Origin: Dichetophora obliterata
Lineage: Eukaryota; Arthropoda; Insecta; Diptera; Sciomyzidae
Assembly: GCA_963920525.1 (NCBI GenBank)
Contig: OY986438.1
Location: forward strand, 182,264,888-182,328,887
DNA: 64,000 nt
Direction of reading: 5' to 3'
In this document: positions 12,783-24,363 of the stretch, piece after piece
Numbering within the stretch: position 1 is the first letter of the stretch
How the letters are laid out: every line of letters begins with the position of its first letter
Position numbers and translations under genes: made by a program
Notes under the pieces: model-generated
Databases searched by the model: none
Seen by the model: the letters and a program-made list of their open reading frames with translations, nothing else
What the model was told of the DNA's origin: nothing

Positions 12783-13004
12783 CAGTGTTGCGCAAAACAA
12801 TAGCAACAAAATCGGTATGCTGCTACAAAATCGTGTATCTTTTTAAATATTAGGGACACACAAAAATGATTAAAGGAACCAAAGCATATATTCATACATC
12901 ATATTAAAAACAAATCATATCCCAATTTGGTTTTGTTTTCTTTATTAAATTTAAAATTAATGTGACTGCATTCAGTTTGTCTGAGAACAAAACAAAAGCA
13001 ACAT
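12783..13004 (+). repeat. Tc1 element left IR/DR arm
   Basis: An inverted repeat of about 222 bp, with CAAAACAATAGCAAC near the outer end and ACAAAACAAAAGCAAC near the inner end as direct repeats, presumed transposase-binding sites by family analogy. Confidence 0.85.
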
Positions 13005-13006
13005 AA

Positions 13007-14029
13007 TTAATATTTGGTGTAAGATCCATTACTCTTGATAACCGCTGCACAGCTGAGCGGCAAAGTAGATATGTATGTTAGTATAAGTATATGTTCCCAA
13101 TTAAGTTTCAGCGCTTCATACAGTGCAGTCTTATTGGAAAACCTTCGACCAGAAACTTTTACCTTCAAAATCCCAAAAAGATTTTCAATGGGATTCAAGT
13201 CATTGCGACTGTGCCGGCTAATCAAGGACTTGAATCCCTTTGCCTCTTATGTAATCTTTGATAAGCTTTGAAGTGTGCTTCGGGTCGTGATCGGGCTGAA
13301 ACGTTCACTGAAGCGACATATTCCACTTTGAATATGGTCGCATCTTGCTTTCTAAAATGTCATTATATACAAATCGATCCATAATTCCATAGATTTTTTT
13401 AAATGGTTCAACTTCTTTATAGGAAAAACAAGTCCAGACCATAATGCCATCGCATCCGTGTTCAAAATTTATTTTGCAGTTTCGGGATTCAAGTCGTGTA
13501 CCTGAGTGGCGCCGTACCGTGCACATCCCATCCATCCCATTAATCAAGTTGAGCTTTGATTCATCGCTAAAAAAACGGTTTTCGATTTTTGAACGGTCCA
13601 ATTTAGGTGCTCTTTTGGAAGACTGAGTCTAAAAAACAATAAATTGCAACTAGTTGCCACAATTTCAGACAGAATTGTTTAAATTGTAACACCTCACCTT
13701 TTTTTTTTATGCTAAGCTGTAAGCAAAGGTTTCTCTGCCGGTCTGTAACTTCTCTAATCGTTCTCAACGGCTCGTCTTCAAACATTGCTGTGAAGAATAT
13801 CTAAATCAATTGTCCGAACACCACAAACGTTCCTGTCATTACGCAGCGATGTTTTCCGCGGTCGGCCTCTTTAATGTACGTCTTTTGTGAAGGTATATTT
13901 CTTTATTAATCTGCAAACTATTGACCGATTAATATCAAACTTTTTCACGTTAGATATTTGCGAATTTTCGTTTTTATATTCGAAAATAATTTGTAATTTA
14001 AGAGCTTCACAGTATTTAAAACGTGCCAT
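13007..14029 (-). pseudogene. Tc1-like transposase pseudogene (DD34E)
   Basis: The minus-strand start ATG at 14029 gives MARFKYCEALKLQIIFEYKN, the N-terminal helix-turn-helix of a Tc1 transposase, continuing FDINRSIVCRLIKKY and, after frame breaks, a GRPRK motif. The catalytic core keeps FSDESKLNL (first Asp), GTRLESRNCK, GIMVWTCFSY, then in another frame FQPDHDPKHTSKLIK (second Asp) and, after a further shift, DLNPIENLFGILK (the Glu). Spacing from second Asp to Glu is about 34, as in DD34E Tc1 proteins. Several stops and at least three frameshifts separate these blocks, so no protein is made. The C-terminus ends at 13007, just inside the left arm. Confidence 0.9.
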
Positions 14030-14171
14030 TATAAATGGAACAGTCAATGTCTCAAGTAGCACAAAAAAAATTTATTTAAATGTTTATGACTTACAAAAAA
14101 CACGTGCTTTACAATAACGGAACTTTTACCAATAATTCTTGGAACTTCTGTTCTCTTTTTACATTTTTCAA

Positions 14172-14711
14172 GTTTTGTTGCTATTGTTTTGCTCACAGAC
14201 AAATTGAATGTAGTCACATTAATTTTAAATTTAATAAAAAAAAACAAAACCAAATTCGAATTTGATTTGTTATATATGATGTATGAATATTAGGGCGGGT
14301 CAAATTCTGGCTCAGCGAAATTCGTAAAATACATGTAATTTCAAGACTTTTTCTCCACTACAGCATATACAAATTCTGAAAAAAAGCTGTGCGGACTTTC
14401 GTAAATAGATTCATACACATACATTCATACATTCATATTTTATAATTGAGAACAAAATCTATTTACGAAAGTCCGCACAGCTTTTTTTCAGAATTTGTAT
14501 ATGCTGTAGTGGAGAAAAAGTCTTGAAATTACATGTATTTTACGAATTTCGCTGAGCCAGACCTCCAAAAAATTCGTCCATACAAATTGACCCGGCCTAA
14601 TGAATATATGCTTTGATTCCTATAATCATTTTTGTGTGTCCCCAATATTAAAAATGATACACGATTTTTTTGCAGCGCACTTATTTTGTTGCTATTTTTT
14701 GCGCAACACTG
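14172..14711 (-). repeat. Tc1 element right IR/DR arm, interrupted
   Basis: This is the inverted counterpart of 12783-13004. Homology runs 14172-14290, stops at the MITE, and resumes at 14600-14711. Joining the two parts with one copy of ATGAATAT restores collinearity with the left arm. Confidence 0.88.
14291..14599. mobile_element. hAT-type foldback MITE
   Basis: Nearly perfect inverted arms of about 125 bp, starting TAGGGCGGGTCAA on the left and ending with TTGACCCGGCCTA, around a short AT-rich loop. The 8-bp ATGAATAT lies directly outside both ends (14283-14290 and 14600-14607), and the uninterrupted left arm of the host Tc1 element has this word once, which proves the duplication. An 8-bp duplication with TAGGG ends is characteristic of the hAT superfamily. 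No coding capacity. Confidence 0.9.
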
Positions 14712-15121
14712 TATATGAAAAAATTGTAGCATCAATCAATTACACTGAACAAAATAATTTTTTTTTTTTCCAAAATAACAAGGGAATTTATTTTAATTTT
14801 TGTTTCGATTTTGCTTTTCATTGTTTTTTGTTTTTTTTTTTTTTTTGGAACGTACCGGATCTTATCAGCCAAGGGCAGCTGATAAGGTTCATTGTTATTG
14901 CTAAGTATGATGCACCAAATTAGTGCATTAGTAGAAATCTTACAAAATTTGCTTTCTTCTTGGTATTTATAGTTATTATATGCAGAGCTTGCCGATTTTA
15001 AAACAAAGCCTGAATAATTTACTTAATCAAAATAACATCAAGTTTAAGTAAGGAATTTAAATTGATTTGTAAAATTCTTGGTTTTTGAGCAGTGAATAAT
15101 GAAATTTCAGTTTTAGCGAAA
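14712..15121. other. Spacer with T-runs
   Basis: Two long T tracts (14757-14770 and 14829-14846) and no recognised terminus or gene. Confidence 0.5.
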
Positions 15122-15454
15122 ATGTCTAATTGCTTAGAAAAACTTGATTGGTTTTGCTATGTCTGCGGCAAGCTTACTATTTCTGAGCATAGAGTAATGT
15201 CGCAAAGTTCTTTTGAAAAACTAGGTATTTATATTAAAACAAAAATACATTTTTTGAATTCTCATATGGATTACTTCGAGTATCAGTTGGCAACAGAATC
15301 TGATGAACATGGTGAACGATTTCATCAGACATGTGCACCTATTGAAGAACGCTATAAAGGCAAGAGAATTCATTCTCTCAATGCTGAAATATGCTGGACA
15401 TTGTTTGATAATAGTATAGAATTGCTTAGAGCTAAAAGACATGTAATAAATTAA
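15122..15454 (+). pseudogene. Deletion derivative of ZAD-like/RNase-H-like transposon protein
   Basis: The ATG at 15122 opens a 110-residue frame. Its start, KLDWFCYVCGKL, matches the N-terminus of the protein at 48050 (RDWFCFICGHF). After about 35 residues it jumps straight to the family's C-terminal part: KIHFLNSHMDYFEYQL and SDEHGERFHQ, then EERYKGK, matching exon 2 of the 48-kb gene. Over 400 central residues, including the two presumed catalytic Asp, are missing. The frame is open, so a short fusion peptide could be translated, but it cannot be an active transposase. A diverged terminal-repeat-like stretch follows at 15690-15870, supporting an internally deleted copy of a related element. 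Confidence 0.8.
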
Positions 15455-15689
15455 TGCTTCCTCAAATACCCAAATTTTGATACCTTCTTTGTATTTTTAG
15501 ATATTATATGTAGAGGTTTCTTTTGTATGGTGCTTTAGAGTGAAATTTTACGTATAACATTTTTGTTATAGGAACTATCACCCTAACTCTAAGTTTTGTG
15601 GGATATTTTAACACAAATTCTAAATAAGTGAGAAATTAACCCTTAAACACTTTTTAAGTTTTCACTTTTTTTGGCATTCAAGTTGGTTT

Positions 15690-15870
15690 TGGAGCTTTAG
15701 TGTATTCAGAGAGTTATAGTAGAATTTTATGGCAAATATTTTTGTGGAATATTTTAACCCATTATTTCCCTGTTTTATGGGTCTTATTTGCCCTTTATCA
15801 AAAACAGGTCAAAAAAGACCCATACATTGAAGAGTAAGAGGGTTAATATGTTCCACGAAAATGTTCCTCG
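15690..15870 (-). repeat. Diverged terminal repeat of the 15-kb derivative
   Basis: Shares with the right TIR at 49931-50378, in the same order, a GGCAAAYATTTT word, GTRGAATATTTTAA, a ..CCCTTTATC/AAAGGGTCAAA block, GACCCAT and AGAGGGTTAA. Identity is clearly lower than between the two 47-50-kb TIRs. No matching left end was found before 15122. Confidence 0.5.
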
Positions 15871-16163
15871 TAATATTTTACATAAATGTGCTAAACACAT
15901 CCTATACCATCCTATACCAATGATTTCGTTTGCCGATTCACTATGAGAATGTTCAAAACGGGGATAAATTAACCCCCCTCTAAAATAAAACTCAGACGTA
16001 AACTTTCAAAACGCCGATACACGTATATTTTTTTTTGGTCCCCTCTATTAGAATCATAGCAGTATCATTAAGTATTATATTATGTTAAGTTTTGTAACAT
16101 ACATTAAGCATTAATTTATCTTATTTAATTTATTTTAATTTAATTTAGCCTAGCTCCCTGACC

Positions 16164-16894
16164 ATTGCAGTGTATTTCAAGCTGGAATAGCTGCTATTCA
16201 TGAAGCGTTAACTTACCTTCAGGCAAATGATACATCTTCCGTGGATATTTGCATACTATCTGACAGTCAAGCTGCTTTAAAAGCTCTAGGAACTGTTGAA
16301 ATAACATCTAAAACAGTTCTTAACTGCCGTAGATTTCTAAACGAGATGGCAGTGCAGCTCAAAATTCTTCTATGCTGGATTCCTGGGCATAAGGACTTTC
16401 TAGGTAACTGCAAAGCAGATGAACTCGCTCGTACAGGTGCAACCAAACAACTATCTATAGATAAGGCAAGGTTTGGTATTCCTCTAACCACATGTTAACT
16501 CCTTACACATGAGTTTTCAAGCATTAAAACCGACAACAGATGGGTAACACGTGTAATATTACGCTGCAAATCTGGCCCTAACTCAACCTTAAGCGTTCAA
16601 AAGAATTAATTTTCCTCAGTAGAGACAACATAAGCACCATGGTAGGGATCCTTACAGGGCACTGCCTTGTTGGCAGACGCGCTCAAAGATTGAACATGCC
16701 CCACAACGGCTTCTGCAGAAGCTGTAGAGATGGGGAGGAGGAAGAATCTACAGTACATTTCCTTTGCACTTGCCTTGGCTCAAAAACACTTCCTTCACTT
16801 AGGCAACTTGTTCTTCAATGACCTTGACGAGCTCTCAGCATCTTCGGTTTACCGAATCCTAGGCTTAGTAAACAGCTCAAATTGGTTTAAATAG
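16164..16894 (+). pseudogene. LINE ORF2 C-terminus: RNase H and Cys/His domain
   Basis: Reading begins HCSVFQAGIAAIHEALTYLQ, where the usual catalytic Glu of the QAE motif is Gly. It continues with ICILSDSQAALKAL (second acidic residue), LLCWIPGHKDFLGN and ADELARTGA (His and last Asp). After a stop at 16497 and frame damage it resumes MVGILTGHCLVGRRAQRL and CRSCRDGEEEESTVHFLC, the CCHC-like region typical after RNase H, and ends NDLDELSASSVYRILGL..NWF. Family role: second-strand processing during target-primed reverse transcription. Non-functional. Confidence 0.82.
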
Positions 16895-16962
16895 AGAAAA
16901 ATTAACCCTTGGTATCACAATGGGCCTTATTGGCCTAAGTGTGTCTCGTTTGGGACAGTCAG

Positions 16963-16988
16963 GCTAACCTAACCTAACCTAACCTAAC
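16963..16988 (+). repeat. CCTAA tandem tail
   Basis: Four to five units of CCTAA at the 3' end of the LINE. It equals the complement of the canonical insect telomere unit, but its position identifies it as the LINE tail. Confidence 0.85.
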
Positions 16989-16989
16989 A

Positions 16990-19900
16990 TACATTATTCC
17001 TTATCCACAATAAAAATAAAATTGTTTTTCTAAAATTAGAGGATAAACGTCGTGTCCAGGTCATTTGCTTTTATGAACAATTAAGGACCTCAATTAGACA
17101 AACAACTGTGTTCAACATGTTGACCTAATAATCTCTTACGATATGGAAAACATGAACGATAAAGTATGTTAAAAGAATTTAAATTACAAAAAATATATCT
17201 GTTCTCCGTCGAAATTTTTATTTTTTTTTACTAAAATCTGGCATTATATAAGAAAAAACAATTAAAAAAAAAGTTGCCTTAATAATATATGAGGAAATAA
17301 AATGTTTGTAACAAAAGTCGACAAAAGTCAAAAAATTTTCAAAAATTTCACTTAAATACAATTTTTACAGTACCATACTCATTAAAATCGGGTAATAAAC
17401 AAAGAAGATATGTTTTATTTAAAATGACCACATTTTCACGATTTTTTCTTTTGGGCAAAATCTTTAAGCATCTCCATAAATTCGCGACCAATGGTTTTTA
17501 AAAAAAATAAGCAACTTTAGTTGTTATAATTTGAAACATACGGGCGCAACGACATGTTTTTTTGTGGCATTCTAATATACCTACATCTTAAAATACTTTC
17601 GAATATAATAAAAAAAATGTCTAACCCGTGACGACGAATATTTTCAATTTGGCCAATGGATTTGTTACTGAGGCCACAGTGCAACGTTGTTGTTGTTTTT
17701 GTCCTCAATATACACTGGCCCATGTAAACATCCCAGCCAGACAGAGGAGGAGGCTGCCTTGTAGCCTGCCGAATGTTGCCCCTTTTTGATAGAATCTGTT
17801 TTGTTGAAAAATTACTTTTAGGATGTCTCGTTTCAAAAACATAATAAGATCATTTATAACACAGTTAGTTCAGGTTCTCGCTCAGAAATCAACTCGCTCT
17901 TTCACAGCTAAAAGCAACACGCTCGCTTGCTCACTCCAGCTATGGTCTTTGTTGAAATCAGTGGAGTATGTGGCTGTATTCTTTTGAACTCCGTCGCTGA
18001 CTTCATTCGTGGTTATGCTTGATTAGATCGCTAACGTAATCAGAAACCATCATTTTTCTTCTTGACCATCTTACAGAATGTGTCCGTGTCCGTCCAAGCG
18101 TGTTGGCTTAATAATAAATGGCAATTAATCAGTAGCCAAAGTTGTACGAAAGAACAAAAATAAACACTGGGCAAGCGCAAAATACATATTAATAGAACTT
18201 TGGTAGATAGATGGATGAGTATTAGCTGGGAATAGGCTGAGCAGTATAGAACAAGGAGTGGTGGGAAAGAGGTAGGGGAGGTGAGTTTAAGAAAGTACAA
18301 ATGGCTTTTAAGTTGTTTCAATAAAAATATTAGTATGGCTTTCTGGACGCTTCATTAGAGTTCATTGTCTCGAAGAGTGGTTTTTTTGTTTCCTTTTTTC
18401 TTTTCATATTTTCCTTTAAAACATTTTCATGGCTACATAATATAAAAATATAATCTTTAGTTCTGTCCAGATACAGTTAAAGTAATACTTCTATTGCTGC
18501 TGATTTAATTGTTTGATTGTATTGGGAAAAGTTATATTTTCAACCATGTCAGAGCCAATTAAAGAGTACATTTTTTTTAAACGACTCAAAACAATACATT
18601 GTTAATAGCTTAAATAGCATAGCACGAATGAAGATTATCTTTTATTTTAACGCTTTTCACGCACCAATCAGTCTACAATCGCTTTATCATTATGATTTAT
18701 TATGCAAAATATTTGAAAAATATTCCCAAGTAGCTGAGAGCGTATCAAATTTGACTTTTTTGCAGCTTGTTACTTTTTGATTTTTAGTTTTTCATTAAAA
18801 TCCTAGAGATAGTGCTATTTTAATTACATAATCTGATATACATATTTTTTTCTAACTAGAATGTTAAATCTTGTTTAACTAATTTTTTAAAATACAAAAC
18901 ATTAAAATTTCGATAAACGGCTTTCTCCGTGCATGTTTTTTTTATTTCACATTAGCAGAACCTTAAATTAAAAATATATGAATAACAAAAAAAATAAATA
19001 AATTGAAAAATCTCAACAGAAAACTGTTTTAGTTAATCTTAAGCTAGTTTCATGTTAATTAAAGACAGTATTTAAAAGTGTTCTATGCACACGGTTAAAA
19101 AACTTGATTCGATCAAATTTTTAATTAACTTATGATTCCATTGAATTCTTCTTTTTAATCAACTGCAATATATTTCATGTCAACATCTAGCTGTCAGATT
19201 CTTAATTGCACCTTAGCTGATTAATCAGATAACTTTGGCAGTTTTATCATTTATCTTTCGCTTTACTAATTGCAAGAGGTGTGAAGCTGTTACATGGAAA
19301 GACATGTGAAAAAATAGTTTACACTTTAGAAATCTTTAGATTACGATGGTGAAATCAAGTAAATGTTCATGGTGGTAAGAATTATTTTGTTATTGCACAA
19401 TATCAGTAGATAGAAGAATTTCAATTCGCATTTGCTGCTCAAACTTAAAAAAGTATAAATATTTTATACTTTATGGCAATGAATAATATTTTCGAATCCT
19501 TTGCGGAAAAAGTTCAGCTCTAAACGAAAAAATGCTGCACCTTATTAAATTTACGGATCATGTTTTAGGGTTATTTTCATGAAAAGCTTATCCTTTCTTC
19601 AAATTTAGTTTTTAACCAAGAACATACCTACAACGAAATAAGCTAAACCAAATTATATTTCCATAACCATTGAAATCAATTTTAACCATTGCTCAGTGGC
19701 TATGAGCCAGAACAAAGACACTCATAGATTGTTAAATGATACGTACTGACCTTAAAATTTGGTAGTAATCTTAAATCACATCATGGCACAAATTAAACCT
19801 GTGCGTGCTCGAATCGTAACCACGATCACCCACCATAAAAAGTTAACAGTTTTTTCTTATTGTCTCTTTTGTCACATTTTTGAAACATTTTTGCTACAAT

Positions 19901-20059
19901 TTCTGTTGTAAGTATTTTCTTATAAATGATATACGAAGTAAGTGTTTATACGAATGATATAAAATATGCATGGTCATATTTAAACATCTTTTTTGATCTA
20001 AAAACGTCTCTTTTCGCTCTAGAATAAAAAATTATGATCGGAAGATATACAAATGTGTG
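16990..20059. other. No gene seen
   Basis: AT-rich. Open frames at 17517-17723, 18040-18321 and 18517-18780 show no recognisable domain. No repeat shared with the rest of the window was noticed. Confidence 0.45.
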
Positions 20060-20065
20060 AGTTCA

Positions 20066-20100
20066 GCTGTGGTCAAAATAATAGCAACACTCTAAAACAA
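20066..20100 (+). repeat. Solo Tc1-like terminus word
   Basis: CAGCTGTGGTCAAAATAATA followed by GCAACACT resembles a Tc1-type end (compare the AAACAATAGCAAC sites at 12793). No opposite end was found, so it may be a stray fragment. Confidence 0.35.
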
Positions 20101-21017
20101 GTCATATATGATTAAAAACAACACGTTATTTTCCACGCTGGGGTGACGAGGGCGATTGCACCCCCCCAAAAGCTTCTTGAAAATGCTGTTTATATTTTCA
20201 CGTATGCTTGATAATGTGATAATGGATTTAAAAAGTTGATTTTCAACAACAAATTTGGATTTATATTAATTTTTAGTACTGATTCCTTATTATGTCATCT
20301 CGAAAAAAATTACATTATCTAAACAAGCTGTAAGAAAACTATGTAACAGATACTCGATATTCTTGAAAGAATGTCCAGAGGTTTTAGACGCAATGTCAAA
20401 AAGAAAGGTATGATTCCAGTATTAGTGCTATACACTAAGCCGGCTCATTTCACAAAATCAAAAAGAACACTCAATTCATAAATATTTGGGATGAAAAACT
20501 AAGACATTCTGAATTTGAGGAAAATCGTTCAAGTCTCTAGCCACCGGAAATACCGATAAATTTGTATCCAAAATTGTTATTTTTTTTTTGTGGTAATTTT
20601 TTTTAAAAACGTACAAACTAACTCAAACTGTTTGTAGGAATTGAGTATTAAGTAGAGTAAAAACATAATTGATGATTGACTTTCATAACTAGCGCAAAAA
20701 ATTAAAAAAATCATATTTTTTCCCAATGGCTGAGTTCAGACGAGCATCAAATGATAAAGTTCATCACTTTTTGTTGTACTCTTTGACTGATTCTGGTCTT
20801 GAGCGTCATAAAAATTTTGAATACGTTTAAAGTTCATTTTCGCTCTCGCAGAGAATTCATTATTTTTAGCTGGAAAACAACAACAAATTTAGATTCGCTC
20901 AATCATTTGCATCTCGTTTAAGTTATAATATACGTGTAAAAAGAGAAAAACAGTAGCTTGTTTTCAAACATTTTTGAGGTACAAGAAGTTTTTATATTTT
21001 TTTGAAATTTATGCGAG
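20101..21017. other. No gene seen
   Basis: AT-rich with a C-run at 20160-20167; nothing supportable. Confidence 0.45.
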
Positions 21018-21019
21018 TA

Positions 21020-21517
21020 CATAAAAAATACTTTAATAATTTTTTTTTTGTTTAGCAATATTCTGGCTTTTTATAGAGGTCGCTAAAAATGAAATTGAAA
21101 AAAAAAAACATCCAAAACTGTTCGATTGATATGGCCTTTCCCATGTATCTGACACAAACAAAACAAATGTCATTTTAAAGTATAGGTCAATAATTGAGCA
21201 TCCCACTTCCGAACGACCCCCGGGGGGTTTTTTTGATATTATGATGAAATTTTGAGTAAAAAATTTAAAATAAATAGATTTTTGCGCGCTGTTTTGTCAA
21301 TTGAAAAAATAAAAGGAAATAGGTACTTGAATAAAGGTGGGATGCTTAAAGGACAAAATTAGGAAGAAAATTCAAGATTTATTGAAATTGAAGCAATAAA
21401 TTTTGAGTTATCAATCGAACCGTTTTTTATGTTTTTTTTTTTCAATTTCATTTTTAATGACCTCTATAGAAAGCCAGAGAATTGCTAAAAAAATATTTTT
21501 ATAAAGTATTTTTTATG
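21020..21517. mobile_element. Foldback MITE, TA-flanked
   Basis: Arms of about 125 bp pair: CATAAAAAATACTTT.., then TTTAGCAAT..TCTGGCTTT.TATAGAGGTC and AAAAATGAAATTGAAAAA on the left, with complements on the right. TA sits outside both ends (21018-21019 and 21518-21519). An inner pair GAGCATCCCAC / GTGGGATGCTTAA forms a second fold. No coding capacity. A TA duplication fits the Tc1/mariner group but is not decisive in AT-rich DNA. Confidence 0.75.
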
Positions 21518-21519
21518 TA

Positions 21520-24177
21520 GCCAGACATGTCAAAATCAAACGAACACTTTAAAGTAATCGTTACATATATGGCTTGTGGAAAATACAGCAAAAAATGTTA
21601 ATATATATATATATACTGAAGCTGACTCTGGTTCGATGAGGGTGAATCGCCCCGTGCAGTGGTCAAAAGTTGTGATGCACTTTAAAATATATTTTAAAAA
21701 AAACTCACTGCTTTTAACTCACTGCTAGCTCAAAACCTTTGTGCTGTCTCACAGTCTTCGTCAGCAAACACACTTCCATCAACATGGTGAAAATCTAAAA
21801 TTTGCAATTGCTGTATATATTTAATAATTAACACTAACACATTTTTCTTTAAATTCACAAAATTTATTGAAATTATTTTGTAATTTTTCAAAAACACAAA
21901 TCAACAATAAACAAGAACAGCTGTCTTAAAAAAAACAAACCGAACAAATTTGACAAACTGAGCATTGCCAACAAACAAGAAACAAAGCAAAAAAGTAAAG
22001 AAAATCTTTAAGGAAATAGATAAAATTCAAAAAACTTCGGAAATGTTTGATCTAGCAATGCTGGATTTGACAACAGCTTAGGTTTAACATATTGAATTAA
22101 CGTAAGAAGCGTAAGCTTGCCGTAAGGGCTGGCGAACAAGTTCGTTAGAGATACAGATCTCAATTAGAATACAACATCGTTCGCCTAGCACTCGTTCGTT
22201 GGGTCGCTCGTTAGAGATAGGAAATAATGCTGTTAATTTTTCTATATACTTCGAGTCACCCTACTATACTCTTATGAATCCTGAAATGTAGACTCTTCCT
22301 CAAAGTCTTTTTAAAATTTTAATAACATTGCTACTCGCTATCGCAGATAGTAAAATCAAGTATTTTGGGCTAAAAAATAAACAAAATGGCGGAGTTTTTA
22401 ATTTTGTTACCCTTTTTTATGTGTAGTCACACCAAAAAAAAAAGGAAAGATAAAATGTTAAAAGATACTTATAATTTCACTACGGAATATAATGTACAAT
22501 AATGTGTGAAAATTTTAGCCCGATCCATTGAGTAATTTTTTCCATTTTTTTCCAAAAAAAACCTGTTTAAAGTAATGTCGTTCTTTGAAATGCCATACAA
22601 TGCGCCTACTAAATAAGTATCTAAAACATATTTCTTCATTTCGGCGATTTAAATAAGATATTAATAAATATCTCTAATGGTATCTTATTAAAAAAAATGG
22701 GTTTTTTGAAAATTGATTTTCTTAAAAAAATAGAACCAAACTGTCCCCTTAAATCCTAAAATTAGCAAATATAATGAAACAATACATACAATCAACTATG
22801 TATGTTTTTCTATAAGAAAACCATAATTTTTATATTGTTGCTTAAGTTTTGTTACATCGCGAAAGTGATAAAATAAAAAAAAAAACTTAAACATTATCAT
22901 GTTAAGTTAGTTACTTTGAACTATGAATGTTCCATGCCTTCGACTTTCTTGCTTACTCACTTCAAATATCATACATTTTACTGAATTTGACAGCTCGAAT
23001 TAGCTAAAAGTCACAATGTTGTTATTCGCCTAGCCCCCAAAGCAACGCCAAACGTCAAATCCAAAAATGGCGGCAACAATTGTGACACATATTGACTTTT
23101 GTAGACAGCATCGTATATATGTTGGAGTCATGCATTTGTGACAATTAGAATTTGTGTCCCTTTCAATTGCGAAAACAAAAAATTTCAAATGTCGAGCAAA
23201 TTTCAGGTTAGTGGGAAAAATGGTGGCCCATTTTTGATGGTGAAATATTTTGGCCACAAAAAAGGCTCGTTACATTGCATAATTATGAAAAGAAAAACAT
23301 TTTATTTGTTTAAGAAAGATTGTAAAACCAGATTTGTTTAAGACAGATATATGTACATATTTCTAAAGCTTTGCTATCTAAGCAATTTAACAAGCAAGCA
23401 GCACATAAATTTGCCATAACGTGAGTAAATGTAATTTTGCCAAATCATAAATGGTTAAAATGATTTGACCCTCTTGAAAAAAATGCTCACCTCGTTTGGT
23501 AAATTTTTACTTTCTTTTCTTGCGTTTACGCAGGCCCACCACGGCGAGGCGGACCGACTGCTTCTTAGACTAGGCTCTTCCATATTTCCACAGATCCTAA
23601 ATTATGCACGCTCTGAATATGAAACGTTGAAATGATGTTTATCAATAAAATAAATTGTAAAAAATAAATGAAAATATTGACTTTTAGAAGCTACTCACAA
23701 GAAATTTGGTTGCGGAAGCTATTGGCAGCCAGCAGCTGTCTGCGGCTGCTGCTGCTTGTGCTGCACTCTGGCCAGTAGAGGCAAAATGTTTTAATGTATA
23801 AAAAAAAATTTGAGAAAATTTGTTGCCTCTGTGCGTGCGCGGGTCATAAATTCACAAACCCAAGTCAACGAGCAATGGTTGCCATATCTTTTTCACTCAC
23901 GTGCTTTCTTGCAAAGCTATAAGCAGCATGTTTCAGAGTTTCTTATATTTTGGTAGTGGTGTTGGTGTTGTTGTTTTGGTTGTGCTTTTGCACATTGGCA
24001 ACACTGCCAACTGACAATAATACGATTTAGGTTTTCTGCATCTTGTGCATTGTGCACATTCTCGCATGTCACGCGGGGTCACACAAAGTGTCAGTGGCAA
24101 ATTTATGAATTGTTGCGTCTTGTAATGTTTTATTGTGGCTGTTACTCATAGCTCATAGCTCCATAATTATTAATTCT
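21520..24177. other. No gene seen
   Basis: A TATATA run near 21600-21616 and otherwise unstructured AT-rich DNA. Open frames at 23030-23257 and 23138-23341 overlap on opposite strands and show no family signature. Confidence 0.45.
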
Positions 24178-24363
24178 GGGAAAAGGTTCCTTTCCGATTT
24201 GGGGCTTACTAATTGCTCCTGTAAAAAGACACAGCTTACAGAGAAACTAGAAAATATACCTGCAATAAAGAGCCATAATTTCAGTTCTAATTTCATTTAT
24301 CAATGGAATATGTATTTTTTATGTGGCGACCGTAGCCTAGTGGGTAGAGTGCGTGGCCCCTAA
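24178..24363 (+). repeat. 186-bp duplicated segment, copy A
   Basis: Starts GGGAAAAGGTTCCTTTCCG and ends GCGTGGCCCCTAA. Repeated at 26710-26895 with about five mismatches. The last ~40 bp are the beginning of the SINE; the first ~145 bp are unrelated upstream flank, so this copy is the likely donor. Confidence 0.88.

Larger units (their letters stand above)
12783..14711 (-). mobile_element. Tc1-family transposon with IR/DR ends, split by a MITE
   Basis: Termini CAGTGTTGCGCAAAACAA and its complement sit next to TA at 12781-12782 and 14712-14713. The inverted arms are long (about 220 bp), and each holds two direct copies of a CAAAACAATAGCAAC-type site, one at the outer end and one at the inner end (12793 and 12987 on the left; 14172-14195 and 14682-14702 on the right). 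That is the IR/DR arrangement of Tc1 elements such as Minos and Sleeping Beauty. A 309-bp foldback plus its 8-bp duplication interrupts the right arm; without it the element is about 1.6 kb, normal for Tc1. The internal transposase is degraded. Confidence 0.92.
16164..16988 (+). mobile_element. 5'-truncated I/LOA-type LINE 3' end
   Basis: Only the RNase H domain, the C-terminal Cys/His region and the 3' UTR remain. The UTR reads GGTATCACAATGGGCC.. and ends in a short CCTAA tandem tail rather than poly(A). The presence of RNase H after the (missing) RT domain points to the I/LOA group of non-LTR elements; a more precise clade cannot be set from this fragment. Confidence 0.75.

Noticed and set aside
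16963..16988. Telomere-like CCTAA repeat
   Set aside because: Only four to five units, and it lies exactly at the 3' end of a LINE; it is the LINE tail.
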